Positions 33,610 through 47,226 of a DNA stretch of 64,000 nucleotides are shown here, piece after piece. Each line of letters starts with the position of its first letter. The first letter of the stretch is position 1. Origin of the DNA: Phoebastria nigripes (lineage: Eukaryota > Chordata > Aves > Procellariiformes > Diomedeidae); assembly GCA_035582835.1 (NCBI GenBank), contig JAYKAV010002766.1, positions 3,380,339-3,444,338 of the forward strand, written 5' to 3'. The position numbers and the translations under genes were made by a program. The notes under the pieces are model-generated. The model saw only the letters and a program-made list of their open reading frames with translations, made no database searches and was not told where the DNA came from.

Positions 33610-35960
33610 AGAGAAAGGATTGTCTTCAACATTTCTGCAAGCAACAAAATCACCACAAGTCCTGGTCAAGCTAACAGTACTACAAACAAACAAAGAGAGA
33701 AAAGCAAGTTCAGTGTCAAGCTTACCTGTGTTGCCAGCTACTGGTAATGCAGTGGTAAAAAAAACCTTTTCTACTACTTTTGGAACTTGTGGCTTCAAAG
33801 AAGAAAAAAAAACAAGAAAAAAAAAGTGTGAGTTGATTCCAATCGAGTTTCTATTGTTCAAATTCTAAACAGCTGCAATCAAAAGAAACAGCTATACACA
33901 CATTCCAGAGAGAACACACAGAAAAACTAATAAAAAAATATAACATTTAGCTCGGTTCTGGGCCATGTTCTGTCTATCCCAAAACTCAGAGTATTACTTC
34001 AGTAGTCCTAAAGATGGGGAGTAATCACCCTCCCCACCACATGCCTGTTAACACAGCTTGTGGTTTTTGACAATCGAATGACTGAATTCTTAAAAAACTC
34101 CTGTGCTTGCTCATACTGCTTGTACCTACTGCCATTCATTCCTGACCATTTGCAACTGAGAAAGTCTAAAAGGTGGCAACCATACTCTTCAAACACTTGA
34201 AGCCTCAGCTATCCAGATTTACTGGAGAACCAGAAACATTCTGTTTTCCCAGAAAACTTTTCATTACCTTTATCAGGCTAAATTAGGAAAGGACAGATTA
34301 TAAAATGTCTAAACACAAACTTCAGAGTTTTTTGTGCTTCTACTTGTCAAAAGTAATAGATTAAAACCCACATATATTCTTAGGCCATGTGGTGCACTGT
34401 CCTGGATAAACCAAGCTGATACCTTCTGTGAGAAGTCTGTCACTGGGGAAAAGAAGAAAGCAAGATTTTTCTGCATCCTGGATTTCTCTATCTATTTTCT
34501 ATTTATTTCTCTATCTATTTTAGGGGCTGCACTGGTGACATGTTTATACATATTAACATGATAAGCATTATACAATACTGCATCCTGGTTTGTATCTTAC
34601 AATTACAGGTTTGATCCCCATCCTTTTCAAAAGCAAGGACTTTAGGAGGAAGACAGATGGTTCAAGCTGTTTCAAAGCCATGCTGGATATACTAACCATT
34701 TGTTCTTGGCTTTGTGGAGAACCAGTGGCACCATTTAAGATCCATTGTAAGTTTTGCTCTCCCATGACAATGCTGGACTGCAGAATAGCGGTGCTCTGAG
34801 AAGGAGTAATTGTTATAGTTGGATTACTGGTCAGAACAGAGTTTGCACCAACAGGCACAGTCTGAACTACAGCTGGCAGGGGCTCAGTGGCACTTGATGC
34901 TGTTGGGGCAGATGCCCCAGCAACCACTGAAAGTCCTTGTACAATGGGCTGTGGTGGTGTCTGAGTGTGCTGCAGGAAGTCTTGGTGACTGGCTGCAAAC
35001 TGTGTGCTGTGAGGAACAGGCACTTCTGGGGATTGTAAAACAGTTGCAGGATTTCCAAATGCAGCTTGCTGTGAGCTGGTTCCTATGGAGGAGGGAGCAG
35101 CAGGTGCTGCTGAGGCTTGTAGTGCTGAATGCGAAGGCTCAGAGATGCCGAGCTGCAGTACAAGTGGAAGAGACAACGATGCTGAGTCTCCTGCAGAAGG
35201 CGGAACAGCAGTGACTGAGTCTGCATCGCCATTAAAACCTTCAATCAAGGCAGCTGCCAAAAGAAACAAAGAAAAAAAAAATAAATACATCAGTTGTCAT
35301 AAGATCTGAATAAACAACTTTTTCAATGAACTTGCTAGCTGATGGGTTTTTGCTAAGTAAAGCATTACCACTTTCACATCTTCAGACTAGTGCAGACTTT
35401 TTTGTCTTTCAGACAAAACATATAACACTAGGGAGTGAAACCTAATAGTAGGTCCAAATTCAGGAAGCTGGTAACACTGGATACTACACACAAGCTGATC
35501 AGCCTCATTAGCTCTCTGTAAGAAGCCTTTTTATCAGCGGGTTTGTGCAGCTACATCAAGAGAGGAAGCTTGAAAACAACTTGGGAAGTCCAAGAGCATC
35601 AATGTCAGCATTGTTCGACAACATGCTGTAAATACTCGGTCAGTTCCCCTGCCACTGTGTCTGAGTGTTACGCGGTCTGTGAATACAATGCATTTCCAAC
35701 ACAAAAGAATTTCAACAGTAAAGTTAAAGTTCTGTTTGCTACGTAGAGTTATGTGGGGCAGTAATCTTCGGTCTGAAATGCTGAATTAAGTACATGCACG
35801 CAGAGGGGGAAAACTGTCAAAAAACCTCTCTCAAAATAGTTTAGATACAGTTTGTACCTGTCTGCTGAGAGTCATCCTGATTTGCAGTATGATCTGGGCT
35901 CTGAAACATAGACTCAAAGATGCTTGCTGGTGAGATTGTGCTAAGGTCTTGTCCATGTGT
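32249..35960 (-). other. MTF1: MTF1 exons encoding activation domains and cysteine cluster
   Basis: 35858-35960 encodes [18 protein letters not shown]. 34697-35253 (185 codons) encodes the Ala/Pro/Ser/Gln-rich activation region with [35 protein letters not shown] and [13 protein letters not shown]. 33726-33792 encodes [16 protein letters not shown]. 32249-32637 encodes [20 protein letters not shown] and the tail [20 protein letters not shown]. Compared with my recall of the human protein the C-terminal Ser/Pro-rich linker is shorter, which accounts for much of the 25-residue length difference. Confidence 0.9.
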
Positions 35961-38900
35961 CTGGTAAATAGAAAATGAAGAGGAACACATCAGATAATGT
36001 TATATCTCAGGTCTCCATAAACTTTGCACAAATCCCAGTCAAGCAGTGTCAGAAATACCTCTCCTATTAACCAGCCACCTTCAGGAAAGGCAACATATTT
36101 CACTTACCTAGTGTAAAATGACACTTAGTTTTTATTACCCACAATCAAATTTACCAACATAATGAGTAAATCCTTACAAAAATAAGTAAGTCCTCCAAAA
36201 GTAAAATATATTCTTCTGCATCCACACTTTGTTTAACCCTTATTTCTTGTAATACTCTGTTAGAAACAGAAACAGATATTGATTTGTTCTTGGCTGTTTG
36301 TGAAACCTTTTCTGGAGCTGAAACAAGACAGATCCGCTTAGATTATATCCTGGACTATGCACTACTGTCACCCACACTGCTCTAGGAACAGAATATATTA
36401 AAAAGCTGCATGCTGCTTCCACATCGAAGCACAAAAGAATGACAGAATCTCATCAGTATCTAATCTTCCTCTATGTAAAATTTAAGCTCAGTCAACGATT
36501 ATCAATAAGCAAGAACATTATTACAGTAAAATCAGATGCAGAGCCTTTAAAAACAGGTTGAATAAAGCACTGCATATTTTGGAGGAAAATCCCTCTCTTT
36601 CACTCAGTTATTCTGCTTTTAGACAGAAATATTTATTTTTTGTTCCGACATTCCAAAAAGGACAGCAACAATATGTCATATTTACAGGCTCAACAGGGTG
36701 TGTAAGAAACATACGGTTTTTGTCAAGAGAGAGCCTCCTGCAAACTGCCACGAGACACACAAAAAAGCAGTATTCAGTACATCTAAAACAATTCTATCCA
36801 AAGACACTTATTCTGTGAAAGAGTACATCTCCCCCACTAGCAAAATGGAAGCCTGAAGTAGAGCATGCCGGAGGCCTGAACAAGCAAAACAGAAGCCACC
36901 AGCCACACATATCTAATCCGCTGTGTTCTAGTTGACAGGACAAGCACATTGCCAGAAAAAAGCAAAACTCAAATTACGGGTTAGGCAATTCCAGGACAGT
37001 AACTCACTGGATTAGAGTTCTCCCGCAATTCTGAATCTGTTGATATGAGGCTTAAGTCACTCAGACAAAGCGAGTGGCTTGTATCCTGTAAAGAAGAAAA
37101 AGAAATTGAGTTATATATTAAAAGAATAGTGTCAAAAATGTTTTAATTACTTTTTAGAGTCCATACAATTCTGTCTACGCAGAATTTTTTTTACCTATAT
37201 GTGACCCAAGTCTCAGTTCTAAAATCAAAGGAGAAATATTACTAAGCAAAGGGTATTTAGTAGCTATCAATGATTCTTAACATCTCTTTCACATTACTTC
37301 AAAAAAATTAAATAACCTAGAATTTTAAATTAGCACAGGAACAAATCAGCCTATAGAAAATAAAAAAAATTAAATCTTAACAGTATTTATTTTACTTCAC
37401 ATGCTTATAACATAGTATTGATTAAAACATAAGAATCTACAAGGAAAGCATGATAATATATATAACTGCCTATAAACTTGGGTCAGTACGTGGCATACTC
37501 AAAGCAGCAGTAGCCCAAGCGTTAATTTTAATGTGATTAAAATGAATAGACAAATTTAGACGAGCTTTTCTAAATAAAAATTTGGTAACCAAATACCATG
37601 CTAGAAGTTTCAGAAATACTGATCCCACTGTTTATTATCAGCACACTGTAAACACAGCATATGAGAACAAACCCTACACTGCCACCTTGAATGCCAGCAA
37701 TTTCAGAATTGAAATTGAATTCCCGGTTCAAAAAAGAGGCACCTGTGGGTTTCTTCATGGGAGATGGGGCACCAAGTAGTTACAATTCCCTTTGAAAATC
37801 CCAGCCTTAAATGTTATACCTTTAGAACAAGCTACAGACCAAATAATTTCTTCCCCAAAATATGGTTTTATCTCCATCTAACACAGAAGCATTAGGAAGA
37901 AGTGCTACTAACCTCAGATACGTTGTTATTGGGAAGTGCATTATAGGAATGTCCTTTCTCATGACCTTTCATGTGACTCTTGAGACTATACTGTGTACTA
38001 AAAGTCTTCTCACAGCCATTACTGGGACAGAAGAAGGGTTTCTCCCCTATAGGCAGCACAAAACACATATAACAAACTTACAAACATTACCAGACACGTA
38101 CTTTTAAACCACCTAGGAGAGTAATAATATTTTATACAAACAAGATTGTTTAATGCCACTTCACACATTCAGCATTCTTGGGAGTCTTGCAGATAAAAGC
38201 TTCCATTTTACCACGTGAAGTGACATAAGAACACAACATTTAATTTTTATGCATCATTACTGATACATTTGTGAAACATGCTCATGAANTTCAAGACCTG
38301 TCAAGCATAAATGGAAGTGCATAAATGGAGTATTGGGGATTGCCCTGACCCAGATGCAGGAGTTTGCACTTGGCCTTGTTGAACTTCATGAGGTTCACAC
38401 GGGCGCAATCCTCCAGCCTGTCAAGGTCCCTTTGGATGGCATCCCTTCCCTCAAGTGTATCAACTGCACCACTCAGCTTGGTGTCACCCATATATTATAT
38501 GTAAGTATAAATACATATTAGGATTCTGAGAGTTAGTATAAACTGAATAAGCTCAATTAAAGAAAAAGCAAACCCTTGGGACTTACCAGTATGTGTCCTA
38601 ACATGTGTTTTAAGGTGGTGGCTTGCAGCAAAAGCCTTTCCACAGCCGTCATGCTCACACCTGAATGAGGCATCACAGAAGAGTTAGCGTCAGGCTTCTT
38701 TGATGCATTAGTTACAACCTTAGATCATGCTTTGCAATAGTCCCAGGACTCTGAAAAGCAGGCCTAATGCTAATCTGTGTTAGTAATCAGGTATCTCCCA
38801 ACAGCTGCTATGCATGCTACACAGACTATAGCAAGGCTCTGAATAGGACTCTAAAATTCAAGCATGAAGTCAGCATTTGGAGGGGGGGAGCTCCTTCATG

Positions 38901-41900
38901 GAATAAACGTTGCATCACTATAGAGAAGCAGCAATATGTTTTAAAAACATGCTCATCGTGGCACACATTTATGTTTAAAAAAAAAATAGTTTGACTATTC
39001 TTGTCTTCGAAGACAGTCATTTCACCCACTTTTACAGGCAACTGAGGGAGCTCTAGAACAAACATGCTGAAATGCTAGCCACCTTCACTTTTTTCTCTCA
39101 TGAGAATAGCTTTTCATTCAGGACAGTAATAGCTGCCTTTTGGCACAGGTGGCCCATTACAGAAGTCCCACAGAAGTAAAAATTGCCATCCAGCAACTTA
39201 CCGAAATGGCTTTTCTCCTGTGTGTGTTCGAATGTGCTTCCTCAGGTCACTGTGCGTTGTGAAGTATTTACTGCAGCCTTCTGATTCACAGTTAAATGTT
39301 TTCCCCGTATGAAGCCTCTGATGTGCTTTCAACCTAAAAAGCATGGCAAAAAAATCCCTCTTATGACTTGTAGTATGAGACGGCCCCTCCTGATGCAAGC
39401 AAGCCATTCATTCAAATGTGCAGGACAGGATCAAAGGCTTAACATACTCTGAATTGAAGGTAACTAGTTTATGAAAGTAACTGATATCACTTCCAAAGTC
39501 CTCAAGCAAATCTGAGAATTCCTTGTGTCTGTGCACCATCTTCAATACTATTGTAATATAAATAAGCTAAGTATGTCATCATAGGTTCTGTCATCCTACT
39601 CTTGGTATAGCACTTCCACATTTTGGGGGGGTTATATTCATATCTGTACCCAGAAGAAGCATAACAATTGTATTCAGACACAAACTAAAAGTAGATGCAA
39701 CTTGCAAAACAGCAACAGCCACACCTACAAGAGAAACAGGCAGAGGCTTCCTACCTGTACAGTGTATTGAATGCCTTTTCACAGCCCTGCACATCACATT
39801 CAAACGGCTTTTCCTTAGTGTGCACTCGAACATGGATTTTGAGGCTGTAGGAGGTAAGAAAGGCCTTTCCACAGCCTTCTTGATTGCAGACAAAAGTGTA
39901 TTCCCCACGATGTGTCTTTTGGTGAGTGCGCAGGTTTCCGGCAGTGCTATAGGTGCGCGGGCAGCCCTCAAAGGTGCACTGGTATCTCTTAACCTAAGAG
40001 ACAAAATACTGCATACTTAGTAATTTTTAAGCATTTCTGGAATCCAGACAGGGTAGAACTGCAGTTAAACATCAAAGACAATGGAATAGATTTTGACCCC
40101 AAAGGTAAGAAAAAAAAAAATTATTGCCATTTAATTATCAGATAACTGAATATTTCTGCTGCGCTATCCGAGGAAAGAGTGGCACACATTGGAAAGCAGG
40201 CTGACCTTACAGAAGAATAGTAATCTAAGAGAAGAGGGGGAAAAAGGAAAAACATAATTCAAAATGTTTCTAGCTAAAAATCCGATAACACAGTTGGAAA
40301 GGAGAGTGAGAGGCTATCAAACCTACCCACTATTCCAGTATGTAGCACCTACATTTCACTCAGGTGCTTCTAGTAGAGCTATTTATTTATGGAGGAGGAA
40401 GACAAGGGAAAACATACTTTCACAGCCTGACCCTCAAAAGCACTGCCCTGTGTGCTGAATTCCATTAAGAGCTTGAATGAGAACTAGTTTTCAGCATCTC
40501 TTATGGCCTAACCATCAGTCCATTTATTACTTCATTTTATCTCAAAAGCAGCCTTCATTGTGCTTTGTTCTTCTCTTCTGGGTTTACTTAAATAGTCAAT
40601 GCCTGAAGCGTAATGAATCAAACAAGGTGCTTTACATCAAAAGGCAAGTGCTACAGATTTCTCAGTCAGCTATCTCATATTGAACTACATTTGGTAGCCT
40701 TCCCAGCTTCTGCAACAGGCAGAAAGAGACCATGTAGAAGCTTCCAGTGTGCAAGTCATAACGCTTAATTAAATCTCATTCTCTCTTGTGAAGTAGAAGG
40801 AATAAGACATCTGATATGCTTGAACAAATTTATCTTCAACATTAATTATCAGACTGATGGCTTTCATTTGACTGTTGCAGTTGAGAAACCTTAATATCTA
40901 AAAGTGATTACAGAGCCCAAGAGAGGACTTGATGGTTGACAGACAAGAAGCAGAAGAGTATTCCAAAAGCATTTCCATTGATTTGGAAACGTTTAGAAAG
41001 GCAATGCAAACTCACAACAGAGGAGCAGGAACTTGCAGATTTAGTATTCTAACAACTAGTCAGGAAGATAATATAGCAGGACACAAGCCAGCAATTTTCC
41101 TCTTTTCCAAGGCACAAAGCATCTATCTTACAGTACCTAGTATTATTGCTTAGAAAAACCTGCAGATTGTCTTCAAAAAACAGATACTGAATTGGGGGTT
41201 GATACCAGGAGAACCAGATGAACCTATACATAACCAATGTGTAACATTTGTGGGTTTCTACCCATCCCATGACTCAACAATTGTTCTTTTTTCTTTATAT
41301 ACACCCATCAGAAAAGAGCATTTGATAATCATGGTTTTTTACTACCACGGCTTGGAAGCTGAGAACAGAATAACACGGGATTCCTTGACCTATTGTCAGG
41401 CAAGTATAAAATCACTTTATTTGAAGTCATGCCCCTCTCAGAATAACGGGAATTTAGGTAGATGTGTTAAGTAGGAGTAACACCAAAACCACATCGTTCT
41501 TGGTGTGCCTAATTAAGAACTGAATATTTTTAAATCCTTCTATAAAATAACTAATTTGATTCATGCTTTGTGTAATATCACATAAATGAAAGAAACAGTG
41601 GGCCCTCAGTAAAATCACTATGAGATCTGTAAATGGCTCTCTGAAACATACTTGTGTTTTGTCCAAAAATTGTCTCACATTCATGTACTACAATGGCGCA
41701 AGAATAAGGACATTTGGGGGGATCTGGAACACATTATTTATTATGCTAACAGTTGTTGGTACTGTTGGAGACCAATCAGTGCTATAAGGTCCAAAGGAAG
41801 GTACACACCTTCAGGTTTTGTTTCTCAAACAGTCAAAGTAACAGCCCCTAACGGTGTCAATCTGAGCCACGTGCACTCAGCATTTCCTCTTAAGAGCATG

Positions 41901-44900
41901 CCTACTAGATCTTACATCAAGTACCTGAAAACTGAGGCACCCAAAGGATATTTCATTGCATGCCTTCACTCCCCTCTCTCTACATACAGGTTTAAGGCCT
42001 TCATAACAGTAACTACAGAACGAGGGTCTAAAGCACTAAGGCACGCGTTTCAGGGCTGTAACGATCGGGTTACTCAGACCCAGGCTCTGCCTCTCCAGAC
42101 GACCACCTCTGGAATAACGGTAGCCTGGGAAACGAGCTCTTCAGTACGGGCAGGGATTGCAGTTAACTAAATGCATTATCCCAACAGCTTCCCAGGAAGC
42201 ACGGCAGTCATATAGTGCCCTGGCACAAACTTATACCAGGTATAATTTGGGTTCTAGATGGTCCTCCATAAGGAAAGAGAAATAAATAGTCTCTTAGTTA
42301 CTTCCAACGTATTTTGTAGGGGACAAAATTGCCAGTAGGACCCCTTTAAGAAAGCTTTATAAAATCTGGGTATATAGGAGCTGAGTAATCTCTTGTGTAA
42401 TCTCAATCTGTAGCCTCTTGTTGATACCACAACAACAGGCTGGCATCTACCTTCACCTTCCTTTGATAAAACCTTAGTATTTGGAGAATATTAAAGCAGG
42501 TTAGACATAGAAGAGATCCTTACACAGATCATAGAAATATCAGAACTATAAAGCTAGAAAGACATAAGACAACTATAAAATAACTAGCAGTAATTTTCAT
42601 TTTGGCTAGTACTGAATTCAGTTCCTGTCTCTTGGATATAGTTGATGTTAACAGCATATTGCTGAGTTTTCCAAGCTATTTATTATCAACACTTATCTTA
42701 CTAATTGATTAATCCAGGGAGAAACTTTACTCTCAAATGCAGGCTTGAACAGACAATTACACAGCCAGGAACTAGTTCTCCATGCTTTTCCAATTTCACA
42801 TGACAGATGAGAAGCAACATTATCCCATAGAATTGTAACTACCATGAAAAATATTTAGCTATTGCAAAATATAGTAGGGGAGGAAAGGATAGCAGAAAGA
42901 AGTTACAGAGGATGGCAAAAGAACAAGTATAAAAAAGCATTTTGTCCCAGTAAGATGCAGTAAGACTGAGAGAAAATTACCCATACTAAGGAGCTTATTA
43001 AAAACTACAGTTCAGGAGCCTTACTGCCAAACCCAAAACCTCTTCCTTTTTCAAAATATCTTACCCTGTTGAAGTGTCACTTCCTCCAATCCTCCCTCAC
43101 TACATTCCCATCTAACAAGGGAGACTGGATTTGTTTGTGGCTTTTTGTTTTGTTTTGATAAAAGGGATGGGGAAGAGGATCTACTCTACACTCCACTGTA
43201 ACAGCTTTAAATAATCTTAAAAAAAAAAAAGCTAGTTGAGAGATATTAATTCAATTTCTTCTGATACTACATTTTATTTAAGATACACTGTTTTCTGTTT
43301 ATTTCTATAGACACTAGTTACCTAGGCTGCCATAAGTATAGGAAACACGATGAATTCATATGAGAACATGTAGGAAAATGTCATGTTTGGACTCATGACT
43401 TGACAGCCTACCATGAAATTCACAATACAGAGCAAATGCTTGCTAAATCCTCCTGTGATTCAAGCTTTACTATAAAGCATTTAACTTACTATAGATTTGC
43501 TAGTCAAGAAATACCTGTGTGCTAAAGAAATGGAAGTGGTGCACTACACCAAAACCAGCTGTTAATGTTTGCATCTGATTCTCCCTTGACTTTGTACAAG
43601 ACGGTAAAAAGAGGAAAGATGAAAAACATCAAGTGTTTACGTTGAACAAATGATCTAGATGATAGGACCAACAGTAACTTGAAGAGGAAGAGATTTCGGA
43701 GGTCTTCCCATTTTTATCTAGTCACTTAGCATTACCAGAAGTGCCGTACAGAGAAGGAAACAGTAATTCCACTGTAAAGCAACTCGCCCTTAATTTATAG
43801 TTCAAATCAGGTAAAAGTTATCAATAAATATCCAAGCATTACAACACAGTTACAACAGTTTGGTTGTGTTGAGTCAGCCAAAACACAAGAGCATAGACCG
43901 ATAAAACACAGACACAAGGTCAGAAAGTACATTGTATTAGATGGGAAGGGGTACATTATCTTCACCAGGGATCATCAGATTCAGTACAATTTATGTATCA
44001 GTACTGAAGTAAATGTTCCCTGTTAGAGTTTTAAGGCAGCTGGAAATTAACATTTTACATACTGCATTACAGGACATTCTCCACAGTACTTCCCATAATA
44101 CACAAGGGATTTGACACGGGCATGAACTACCTAAAAATCAAGCGAGGAGTCTGTTAAGCTTTCTAGGTGTTTACATTCAGGTCTAGAAAGTCAAAGAAAA
44201 GGAGAACATCAGTTATAGATTAAGGATTTGGTTCCTAGCTGCCAATGCACATATTTAAAGGAAGATGGCAGTAACACTTTCAGCTTAATGGCCTGAACTA
44301 CGACAAAGGCCTTGCAGTGCTCCCCCTTTTCTCAAAGACCAAATCTTTATTTCACAAATTATTCTGAGAAGGATACTGCAGACAGAAGCAATACTACCAC
44401 CATGTTCTAAGCAAAATAAAACTTTCTGTAAAGCAGCAAAGCATTTAATTCTCTTTTCACATTAGGAACATTAGCACATCAAATAAGCACTGATTATACA
44501 CATAAAACTATGTAGATATTGACCATGAAAGACTCACAGTTACAGCAGCAAGTACTCAAGACCATTGCCATACACAAGCAACAACAAAAAAGTAACAGCA
44601 GCAACAGGAAAAACCACGGATGGCTAGGATATGGAGTGTACAGAAACAAGTTGCTTTGAAGATAAAGGCCATGGCTGCATCACATACGCTTTTTGCAAAG
44701 GACTGTGCTGTCTCTCCCAAGGAGATGCACCAGAGGGAAGCTAGAAGAGTCTTAATTAAGCATTTACCTTAGAAGTAGGAACTAATTGTCCAATAATCAA
44801 CAAGACTAGCAAAAGCTGAGCCTGACACACTGTGCCAAAGTCTACTTAAACTGTTCAGTTCACCTTTAACTCATCTTGAGTTTACAAGATTCCCCTTAAA

Positions 44901-47223
44901 TTGCTATTTTTTCTATTTCATCATTGAACAAAAAAAACTAATGAATTTGAAATAGAAGACTATAATCACATTTATCCTTACAGACAGAATTATAGTGAGA
45001 GAAGTATAATATAACAAAAGGAAGTTAAAGGTAATTAATGCGGTGTAAAACCCTCTTTTGCTTCATAAATGTCTAAGACTGACCTGAAAATTTAAGACTT
45101 TAAAACAGTTATCTCAAGTGTTAGAACAGCTACAGATGTTTTGGAAGTACCAAAGAATTGGACTGCTGACTTTTAGAGATGACCCAAATGTTCAGAGGTT
45201 TTAGAGCTTTCCCCTCCCCATCTCCAGACAATTTATCAAGCATTTGAAACAGCAGGACAAAAAGGGTTTTTACAAGATGGAAGGGTGTCACATACGCTTA
45301 GGGCTTATTTCCACTGCACTCAAATTATAGTGTAACTCCCCCCCCCAGCCCCAGAAAATTAATTCAAGAGACGGAAAATAAATTCAGATAGAGGATTTCA
45401 TTAGGAAATTCCAGGTCTTACAAGCCTTTTTTAAAAAGGAGGGGTAAAGAAATAAAATCAGTTTAATTGCATGTGCAGTCACCAACACCTGTTTAGCTAG
45501 TATACACTGTTCTCAGACACTGCAGATTACAAGCTGATTATCCTACAAAAAGAAAAGAAATTATATGACTGACATACAAAAATTAAATATTTTAGCAGCT
45601 AAGAAGGTAGGATACAGCAGCTGCTAATGTGAATAATAACTGAGCAAAAGGAGTTCCTTAGGCTTAAATGGGCTTATTGAACAGTCCTCAGTCCAGAAGT
45701 TTCATAACTAATTGCAGAGCTGACCTCCTATAGCCCCATTTCCTCACTGCCGAGTGAGCGATAATGAAGGTTCCCCACTGATCTAAATTATTCAGAGGGT
45801 TCAAACCCAGCTTCCTTTCTCAGCAAGGGCACATTTCTGCAATTCTCTCTTACACTGAGTATCAGTTACACAAGTAGTCGATACTACTACCACTGATACT
45901 AGCACAGACACTTCTCTAGATCATCCCTTATTTAACTAAGAAGGGCCAAAAAAAGAGCACAAAGCTGTCACTGCACTGGTATTTCAGTCAATTTTGCATT
46001 GCTTTTGCACCTAAAAAGCAAGAATCCTAAGTCAGTCTGTACAGGCCCTCACCACTTTGCATGCTGGCAGAATTCATTAGGAAAACAGAATTAAAAGTAA
46101 TCACCATTTTAAATATGTAAGCTGACTTAGGCTTTCAAAATACAGCAGAAGGTAGTCTAAAGTTTCCCCTGTTTTCTTCTCACAGTTTCCCTGTGAGTGA
46201 CACAATAAAGCTACAAGTAATTTTAGGTTTGGCATCTTCAGTTTCATACTTTAGCTACTGCCAACAGTCTGGAATTTAACCTGTAACTTGGATACACTTT
46301 TCTCAAGAATGTGGTTAACCAGAGAATAACAGAGTTCATGTTCTTTTTAGTTATCACTGAACTCAGGAAATAATTGTCCAACCAAAAGAAAAATAAAAGA
46401 CCACTAAAATCACATACGCTACTAACATAAACGCATTTTCAGTACCATATTCTCCTGCTATCTAGTGGGTTACCACATGTCAAAAAGCGCTTCCTGGCTG
46501 CTTCACGAGAAAGCTGCAGGATATTAGAGTGAAAACTGATGACACTCGCAGCTTTGCTGCTGACCCATTAAGTGACTGTGGGAAACAGTTATGCCTATCA
46601 GCACAAAGCACTACTATCACTGAAAGTAACAGCAGATTTAACGGAGCGTAATTTACTCCACTATACAGTAATCTTTAAGAACAAGGGAAGCTTCTGTCTG
46701 CCGCCTGGCCAACAGCTTTAGAAAAAACACATTTTCAAAGCATTTAAGGTCACCAGGTGAAAAGGACTCACAATAAGCATAAAATTCGGAATCACATTTA
46801 GCTACTTACTTCTTTAAGCTTGGTTTCTGGGCATTCAGACTGCAAAGTGAGCGTTGCTCCTTCGATATTTCTTGGCATAGGAGTTGAACCAGGATTTATT
46901 GTTAGATGAATCTGATCTGGAGAAATAATATGTTGCACATAACCCTGGGACATTCCTTCATGATCTGCTATTAAATGAAATCCTTCTTCATGACCCTCCG
47001 GTAAAAAAGGCAAGTGATCCCCACACTGTCCTTCATCCTCATCATCTTCCAATACGCTGTGGTCTTGCTCTATTAGAACAGTTGTCCTGTCATAGACCGT
47101 CCCAGATGATGAAGAAACCAGCCCGTTTTTATCAGCAAACCTCATCATATTGTCATCTTGTGTTAAATCGTCTTCCTCCACTTCGTAGTAGATAACGTTG
47201 CCCTCAGGACTGTTCTCCCCCAT
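32249..47223 (-). CDS. MTF1: MTF1, metal regulatory transcription factor 1
   Basis: Nuclear zinc-finger activator that senses zinc and induces metallothionein and zinc-export genes through metal response elements. Ten coding exons, minus strand: 46810-47223, 39755-39993, 39202-39333, 38587-38660, 37913-38046, 37008-37085, 35858-35960, 34697-35253, 33726-33792, 32249-32637. All are GT-AG, all phases agree, and the product is 728 aa (human 753). Exon 1 starts [20 protein letters not shown] and has an acidic segment. Six C2H2 fingers follow from residue about 140, then an acidic/Ser-Thr region, a long Pro/Ala/Ser/Gln-rich activation region, and CQCQCAC at 621-627, the conserved cysteine cluster needed for metal activation in the mammalian protein. 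The C-terminus ends NNSFSK. The start is the first ATG of the long frame and agrees with the family. Lies 1.1 kb downstream of INPP5B on the same strand. Confidence 0.97.
33550..33607 (+). repeat. Homopolymer (A)58 in MTF1 intron 9
   Basis: Fifty-eight uninterrupted As lie between MTF1 coding exons 9 and 10 in the numbering used here (34697-35253 is exon 8, 33726-33792 exon 9, 32637 begins exon 10). The sequence before it shows no recognisable retroposed gene, and I see no target-site duplication. It could be a microsatellite, the tail of an unrecognised retrocopy, or an inaccurately sized run. Confidence 0.9.
37913..39993 (-). other. MTF1: MTF1 exons encoding the six C2H2 zinc fingers
   Basis: Four exons carry the DNA-binding region. 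39755-39993 encodes fingers 1 and 2 and most of finger 3 ([24 protein letters not shown]). 39202-39333 completes finger 3 (RLKAHQRLH) and carries finger 4 ([20 protein letters not shown]). 38587-38660 carries finger 5 ([18 protein letters not shown]). 37913-38046 carries finger 6 ([20 protein letters not shown]). Every finger keeps its C2H2 ligands. The exon boundaries split fingers 3 and 5 from their neighbours in phases 2, 2, 1 and 0. Confidence 0.95.
38290..38497 (-). mobile_element. CR1 LINE fragment, reverse-transcriptase C-terminal region
   Basis: The minus strand encodes [40 protein letters not shown] and [11 protein letters not shown], the conserved C-terminal end of the CR1 ORF2 product. 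Nucleotide identity to the familiar CR1 text is high (for example TTGAACTTCATGAGGTTCAC on the plus strand). Frame and length show a short 5'-truncated piece, not a functional element. It sits in the intron between the MTF1 exons for fingers 5 and 6, in the same orientation as the gene. A single N lies exactly at its edge (38289). Confidence 0.92.
40000..46800. other. Large MTF1 intron between start exon and first zinc-finger exon
   Basis: This 6.8-kb intron (39994-46809) holds no recognised exon or repeat family. A chance 172-codon plus-strand frame occurs at 41652-42170. A segment near 42000-42110 is faintly reminiscent of a tRNA-derived SINE head but is not diagnostic. Otherwise I see nothing. 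Confidence 0.6.
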
Positions 47224-47226
47224 GGC

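Noticed and set aside
33467..33868. Open frame with a long lysine run
   Set aside because: It is the (A)58 homopolymer read as AAA codons, and it overlaps an MTF1 exon on the other strand.
42000..42110. Faint SINE head-like text (CTAAAGCACTAAGGCACG ... CCCAGGCTCTGCC)
   Set aside because: Similarity to MIR tRNA-derived heads is too fragmentary to call without an alignment.
41652..42170. 172-codon plus-strand open frame inside an MTF1 intron
   Set aside because: No recognisable domain, ordinary composition, antisense to a large intron. A frame of this length can arise by chance in 64 kb.
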